Of a DNA stretch of 64,000 nucleotides, positions 60,351 through 64,000 are shown piece by piece. Each line of letters begins with the position of its first letter. Position 1 is the stretch's first letter. The notes under the pieces were generated by a model. The model was not told where the DNA came from. It did not search any database and saw nothing but the letters and a program-made list of their open reading frames with translations. Source of the DNA: Thermobifida halotolerans (GTDB lineage: Bacteria; Actinomycetota; Actinomycetes; Streptosporangiales; Streptosporangiaceae); assembly GCF_003574835.2 (NCBI RefSeq), contig NZ_CP063196.1, positions 3,720,001 to 3,784,000 on the forward strand. Direction: 5' to 3'. The position numbers were made by a program, and so were the translations under genes.

Positions 60351-60842
60351 ATGCCGACACCCTCTTTCGTCCTACGACTGCGCGAGCACGTGGGCCACGA
60401 ACTGCTGTCCCTCGTGGGAGTGACGGCGGTGGTGGTCGACCCGGACGGGCGCATCCTGCTGCACCGCCGCGCCGACGACGGACGCTGGTGCACCCCCGGC
60501 GGCCTCGTGGAGCCCGGTGAGCAGCCCGCCGCCACGCTGGTGCGCGAACTACAGGAGGAGACCGGGGTGCGCGTCCACCCCGAGGCGCTGGTCAGCGCGG
60601 TCATGGAGGAGCCGTACACCTACCCGAACGGCGACCGGGTCCAGATCCTCGACCTGGCCTTCCGCTGCCGCCCGGTCTCGGGACAGGCCCGTGTCAACGA
60701 CGACGAGTCCCTGGAGGTGCGCTGGTTCGACTACGCCGACCTGCCCGCGATGCCCGGCCGCATCATGCGCCGCATCGACCACGCCCTGGCGGGAACGGTC
60801 GGCTGGTTCGACCCCCGCGGCGGCCCGTGGCGCGAACCCTGA
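60351..60842 (+). CDS. NUDIX hydrolase
   Basis: A 163-residue Nudix enzyme. The Nudix box GGLVEPGEQPAATLVRELQEE with TGV (residues 50-73) is complete. The N-terminal HELLSLVGVTAVVVDPDGRILL and later VQILDLAFRC suggest a general nucleotide-sugar or nucleoside diphosphate pyrophosphohydrolase; the substrate is unknown. The start is leaderless-type. It is divergent from the YigZ-like gene. Confidence 0.88.
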   Translation: MPTPSFVLRLREHVGHELLSLVGVTAVVVDPDGRILLHRRADDGRWCTPGGLVEPGEQPAATLVRELQEETGVRVHPEALVSAVMEEPYTYPNGDRVQILDLAFRCRPVSGQARVNDDESLEVRWFDYADLPAMPGRIMRRIDHALAGTVGWFDPRGGPWREP

Positions 60843-60887
60843 CCCCCGGTGCGGCGTCGCGCCCGCGGCCTTCCGCGGTCGTGTCGG

Positions 60888-60918
60888 GGCGGGTCGGCCG
60901 CCGCGGACCGACCCCGCC
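60888..60918. terminator. Hairpin between convergent NUDIX and gpx genes
   Basis: GCGGGTCGG pairs with CCGACCCCGC with one bulge over a GC-rich loop, between the two convergent stop codons. Confidence 0.5.
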
Positions 60919-60931
60919 GGGTCGGTTCCGA

Positions 60932-61414
60932 TCAGTTCGGCAGGTTCTCCTCGATCGCGCTGATGATCTCGGGGTCCTCCGGCTCCACCCTGGGCCGGAA
61001 GCGGCCCAGCACCCTGCCCCCGGGAGCGACGAGGAACTTCTCGAAGTTCCACTGGACGTCTCCGGCGACCCCCCGGGAGTCGCGCGCCTTGGTCAACTCG
61101 GCGTACAGGGGGTGCCGGTCGGGGCCGTTGACCTCGGCCTTCTCCAGCATGGGGAAGCTGATCCCGTAGGTCGTGGCGCAGAAGAGCCGGATCTCCCCGG
61201 CGTCACCCGGCTCCTGATCCCCGAACTGGTTGCAGGGCACGCCGACCACGGAGAATCCCCGGTAGGCGTACGCCTCCTGGAGCCGCTCCAGACCGCTGTA
61301 CTGGGGGGTGAGGCCGCACTTGGAGGCGACGTTGACGATCAGCAGCAGTTGGTCCTGCGGCAGTCGAAACGGCTCGCCCTCCAAAGAACGCAACTCGCTC
61401 TGGTAGATCTTCAT
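60932..61414 (-). CDS. Glutathione peroxidase family protein
   Basis: Thiol peroxidase of 160 residues. The catalytic tetrad is seen as Cys33 in VASKCGLTPQYSGL, the Gln in FGDQEPG, and Trp-Asn in VQWNFEKFLV. Bacterial members generally use thioredoxin rather than glutathione, which fits an actinobacterium that makes mycothiol. ATG 61414 follows TAGGCT by seven bases; the longer frame to 61447 is rejected. Confidence 0.92.
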   Translation of the reverse strand: MKIYQSELRSLEGEPFRLPQDQLLLIVNVASKCGLTPQYSGLERLQEAYAYRGFSVVGVPCNQFGDQEPGDAGEIRLFCATTYGISFPMLEKAEVNGPDRHPLYAELTKARDSRGVAGDVQWNFEKFLVAPGGRVLGRFRPRVEPEDPEIISAIEENLPN

Positions 61415-61421
61415 GTTCGGG

Positions 61422-61427
61422 AGCCTA
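61422..61427 (-). promoter_or_regulatory. -10 box (TAGGCT) of the gpx gene, probable leaderless transcript
   Basis: On the minus strand TAGGCT ends seven bases before ATG 61414; no Shine-Dalgarno. Confidence 0.5.
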
Positions 61428-61563
61428 ACCCGCGCCGCCCCGACCATCGGTCATCCAATCCCGTGAATACTCGGTGTAACGGTACGGACGACTCACGTCG
61501 CCGCTCCGGGGACGGGTTCTAGGATCATGGCACAGGCAATTCGGCCGAGGGAGTGCGAACGAC

Positions 61564-63024
61564 ATGCGCAGCGGGCGGCAAGGCTCTGTGCGGCTGGCGA
61601 CCGGCGTGATCCTGCTGTCCGCCCTGGCGGCCTGCACCGGCGGCGGTGCGGAACCCGAGGCGCCGCCGTCCTCGCCGCGTCCGACGCCCACGGTCTACGA
61701 GGGCGAGGTCCCGCCCGGACTGGCGGAGACGCCGCTGCGGTACCTGCACGGCCCCGAGGAGCCCGGCCAGGACATCCTGGACGACCCCTGGGGTGTGCGC
61801 GTCCACGCGGTTGGTGACGCCTTCCTGATCAGCTCCAACAGCGAGGAGCGGCATCTGTTGCAGGACGCCGCCGACGGGAGCGTCCTGTGGCGGGGGCAGT
61901 CGGGCATCGAACGGTTCACCCAGGACCGGACCGGAGCGGACGTGTTCGAGGTGGGCGCGCGCGACGGCGACAGGGTCACCCGCACCGTCGTGGACGCGAC
62001 CGGCGAGTCGGTGTGGACCGGCTCCGACCCCCGCGAGAGCTACCTCAACGGGCTGGTCGTGCGCGCCCCCGCCGAATGGGCGCCGAGCGACCCGTACGGC
62101 GAGTTCGTGCTCCGGGAGCCCGGGGAGGGCGGCGTCGAGTGGTCGTACGAGTTCACCGCCCCCGAGCCGGAGAAGACGGAGGACGAGGACGAGCAGACCG
62201 GCGGGGAGCCGGACGGGGACGAGGAGGACGAGGAGGGCGAGGAGCGGACCGAGGAGGCCGCGCACATGGGCGTCCCGGTGGCCGCACGCGACGACGTGGT
62301 GCTGCTGCACGACGGCGCCGGACTGCTGCAGGCCCGTGACCTCGCCGACGGGGGCGCACTGCTGTGGAGCGTCTCCGGTGACTCCGTGGAGTTCGACGAC
62401 GGCCAGACGCTGTCCACCCCCCGGCCCCGCCTGGTCGGCTTCTACCCGCTGCCCGCCGAGGAGGCCCCGGACGCCCCGGAGGAGGAGCCGGACGAGCCGC
62501 GCCGGACCGTGCTGGTCCGCTGGAGCAGCCCCGAGGAGTCCTCCCTGCTCTCCCTGCACGACCTGCGCGACGGTGAGATGCTGTGGTCGCTGCGCGAGCC
62601 GGGCAGCAACCCCCCCGGCGACGTGTTCGACACCACACCGGTCACCGGAGTCGTCTGGGACCCCGCCACCCGCGTCCTGCTGGTGCCGCAGGCCGACGTC
62701 GCCACCTCGGTGATCGCCGTGGACCTGGCCGCCGGTGAGACGCTGTGGGCGTTCGAGGACGCCGAGGAGCGGTCGGTCTCGCCGCGCTTCGCCCTCGCGG
62801 GCCACGTCTACGGCGACACCCGCGCCGACGACGGAGGCTCCCAGGTGGTCATCGAGACCGAGACCAAGGACCTGGTCGCCGACGACCTGCCCGGCTACGT
62901 GGAGGCGGTCACCGCCGACGGCCACGCCCTCGTCGTGCAGGACCGCCAGCGCTTCGTCTTCGCGCCCGAAACACCGCCGGAGGCGACCGCCACTCCGTCA
63001 CTGTCCCCCACAGAACGTGGCTGA
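61564..63024 (+). CDS. PQQ-type beta-propeller lipoprotein
   Basis: A 486-residue exported protein. Signal peptide with lipobox LAAC (Cys24), then a series of blade-like segments: GSVLWRGQSG, ESVWTGSD, GGVEWSYEF, GALLWSVSGD, GEMLWSLREPG and ETLWAFEDAE, the pattern of PQQ-dependent quinoprotein propellers. No PQQ or metal site is seen, so it is probably a structural or BamB-like protein. It has an acidic insertion (about 200-235) of mostly Glu and Asp, unlike other blades. It lies between the gpx gene (divergent) and mutA. Confidence 0.82.
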   Translation: MRSGRQGSVRLATGVILLSALAACTGGGAEPEAPPSSPRPTPTVYEGEVPPGLAETPLRYLHGPEEPGQDILDDPWGVRVHAVGDAFLISSNSEERHLLQDAADGSVLWRGQSGIERFTQDRTGADVFEVGARDGDRVTRTVVDATGESVWTGSDPRESYLNGLVVRAPAEWAPSDPYGEFVLREPGEGGVEWSYEFTAPEPEKTEDEDEQTGGEPDGDEEDEEGEERTEEAAHMGVPVAARDDVVLLHDGAGLLQARDLADGGALLWSVSGDSVEFDDGQTLSTPRPRLVGFYPLPAEEAPDAPEEEPDEPRRTVLVRWSSPEESSLLSLHDLRDGEMLWSLREPGSNPPGDVFDTTPVTGVVWDPATRVLLVPQADVATSVIAVDLAAGETLWAFEDAEERSVSPRFALAGHVYGDTRADDGGSQVVIETETKDLVADDLPGYVEAVTADGHALVVQDRQRFVFAPETPPEATATPSLSPTERG

Positions 63025-63086
63025 GGTGCGCTTTCACCGACCCTGGTGCGCCCCAAACCGAATGCCGTTCTCTACCATCTCGAGGT

Positions 63087-64000
63087 ATGAGCGTGCCGGA
63101 GAACACAGCCACGGCGTCCGGCGCCCTGACCTTGGCCGCCGACTTTCCCCCGGTGTCGAAGGAGCAGTGGCGCGATCTGGTCGCCGGAGTGCTGCGCAAG
63201 AGCGGGATGGCCGTCGACGAGGCGGCCGGGGCTCCCGAGAGCCTGTTGGCCACCACCACCTATGACGGAATCGTCATTCAGCCGCTGTACGACGGGGGCG
63301 ACGACGTCGAGTCCGGGTTCCCCGGCATCGCGCCGTTCACCCGGGGGACGCGCCCGCAGGGAGCGGTGGCCGACGGTTGGGACGTACGGCAGCGCCACGC
63401 GGACCCGGACGCCGCGGCCGCCCGCAGGGCGGTGCTGGAGGACCTGGAGAACGGCGTCACCTCGGTCTGGCTGGGGGTGGGCGCGGCCGGAGTGCCCGTC
63501 GACCGGATCGGCGAGGTGCTCGCCGACGTCCACCTGGACCTGGCCCCGGTCACCCTCGACGCGGGAGCCGACTACGAGGCCGCCGCCGCGGCGCTGCTCG
63601 CCGCCTACGCCGACCGGGGCCTGCCGGACAGCGCGGTCTCCGGAAACCTGGGCATCGACCCGCTCGGCCTGGCCGCCCGCACCGGTGAGCGCGCCGACGT
63701 CGCCGCCGCCGCGCGGTTCGCCGTGCGGTTCGCCGCCGCACACCCCGGTCTGCGCCTGGTGGTCGCCGACGGCACCCCGGTGCACGAGGCGGGCGGCTCG
63801 GAGGCCCAGGAGCTGGGCGCCGCCGTCGCCTCGGGAGTGGCCTACCTCCGGGCGCTGACCGACGCCGGACTGGATCTGGCCGACGCGGCCGCGCGCGTCG
63901 AGTTCCGGTTCGCCGCGAACGCCGACCAGTTCCTCACCATCGCCAAACTGCGTGCCGCGCGCGCCATGTGGAACCGGGTGACCGAGGTGTGCGGCCTGCC
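63087..64000 (+). CDS. mutA: Methylmalonyl-CoA mutase small subunit MutA, partial
   Basis: The 304 residues present form the N-terminal part of the beta (small) subunit of methylmalonyl-CoA mutase. Seen are LTLAADFPPVSKEQWRDLVAGVL, TYDGIVIQPLYDG, GIAPFTRGTRPQG, GWDVRQRHADPD and, at the end, RFAANADQFLTIAKLRAARAMW. The subunit pairs with the B12-binding MutB, which would follow outside the window. It converts methylmalonyl-CoA to succinyl-CoA or the reverse. ATG 63087 lies eight bases after TACCAT. Confidence 0.93.
   Translation, partial: MSVPENTATASGALTLAADFPPVSKEQWRDLVAGVLRKSGMAVDEAAGAPESLLATTTYDGIVIQPLYDGGDDVESGFPGIAPFTRGTRPQGAVADGWDVRQRHADPDAAAARRAVLEDLENGVTSVWLGVGAAGVPVDRIGEVLADVHLDLAPVTLDAGADYEAAAAALLAAYADRGLPDSAVSGNLGIDPLGLAARTGERADVAAAARFAVRFAAAHPGLRLVVADGTPVHEAGGSEAQELGAAVASGVAYLRALTDAGLDLADAAARVEFRFAANADQFLTIAKLRAARAMWNRVTEVCGL

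Noticed and set aside
1-64000. tRNA, rRNA, transposase, integrase or prophage genes
   Set aside because: I looked for T-arm sequences, DDE-type or Tyr-recombinase proteins and phage structural proteins and found none; a tRNAscan or Infernal run would be decisive.

Overview
The window is high-GC actinobacterial DNA (GC-rich third codon positions, many GTG starts, mycothiol, BldC, GlnR, MurT/GatD, DUF3073 and LmeA genes). A secreted GH5-CBM3 endoglucanase preceded by a perfect 14-bp TGGGAGCGCTCCCA site, the known operator of the cellulase repressor CelR of Thermobifida, points to Thermobifida (T. fusca or a close relative). No species is proven from sequence alone. The content is almost entirely chromosomal core and actinobacteria-specific genes. 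I see no transposase, prophage, CRISPR array, rRNA or tRNA.

Layout. 1-5.5 kb: cytochrome c maturation (ccdA partial, resA/tlpA-like), a small excisionase-type HTH protein, a phosphatase-like protein, acuC, proC and a TetR regulator, all on the minus strand. 5.5-8.9 kb: a sugar-phosphate isomerase-like protein, a methyltransferase and radA. 8.9-11.3 kb: a regulatory intergenic region and the cellulase gene. 11.3-18 kb (minus): gatD-murT (peptidoglycan amidation), a large EccC-like membrane protein without a P-loop, an ECF sigma factor fused to its own zinc anti-sigma and membrane region, and an LPVTG surface protein. 18-24.4 kb: sseA-sseC sulfurtransferase pair, lmeA-like, a membrane/monooxygenase-like fusion, a HAD phosphatase, an epimerase and the tiny ribosomal protein bS22.

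24.5-39.3 kb: histidine phosphatase, LysR regulator, hemL, rraA-like, a full-length solitary BREX-2 pglX methyltransferase, a primase/polymerase-fold protein, and the rex-hemA-hemC-hemD-hemB heme operon with a Rex operator upstream. 39.4-43.2 kb: glutaredoxin-like and MoaD-like proteins, glnR, a proline/serine-rich surface protein, mshD. 43.2-49.9 kb: phosphate uptake, with PhoP-type boxes, pstS-pstC-pstA-pstB, and a Pit transporter with its DUF47 partner. 50.3-53.9 kb: SCP2-like protein, purF, purM, DUF3073. 54.3-58.5 kb: a hypothetical gene, bldC, a YkvA-like membrane protein, an N-acetylmuramoyl-L-alanine amidase lipoprotein with no ordinary start codon, and a four-repeat DivIVA-domain protein. 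58.5-64 kb: TetR regulator, DUF6504, YigZ/IMPACT, NUDIX hydrolase, glutathione peroxidase, a beta-propeller lipoprotein and the start of the methylmalonyl-CoA mutase small subunit.

Themes. Heme synthesis, phosphate uptake and purine synthesis form coherent operons, each with recognisable control sequences. About ten genes have a TANNNT -10 box ending 6-7 bases before the start codon and no Shine-Dalgarno, so they probably make leaderless mRNA. The least ordinary items are the solitary pglX without its BREX-2 partners, the sigma/anti-sigma/membrane fusion, the amidase start and several strong inverted repeats between genes.
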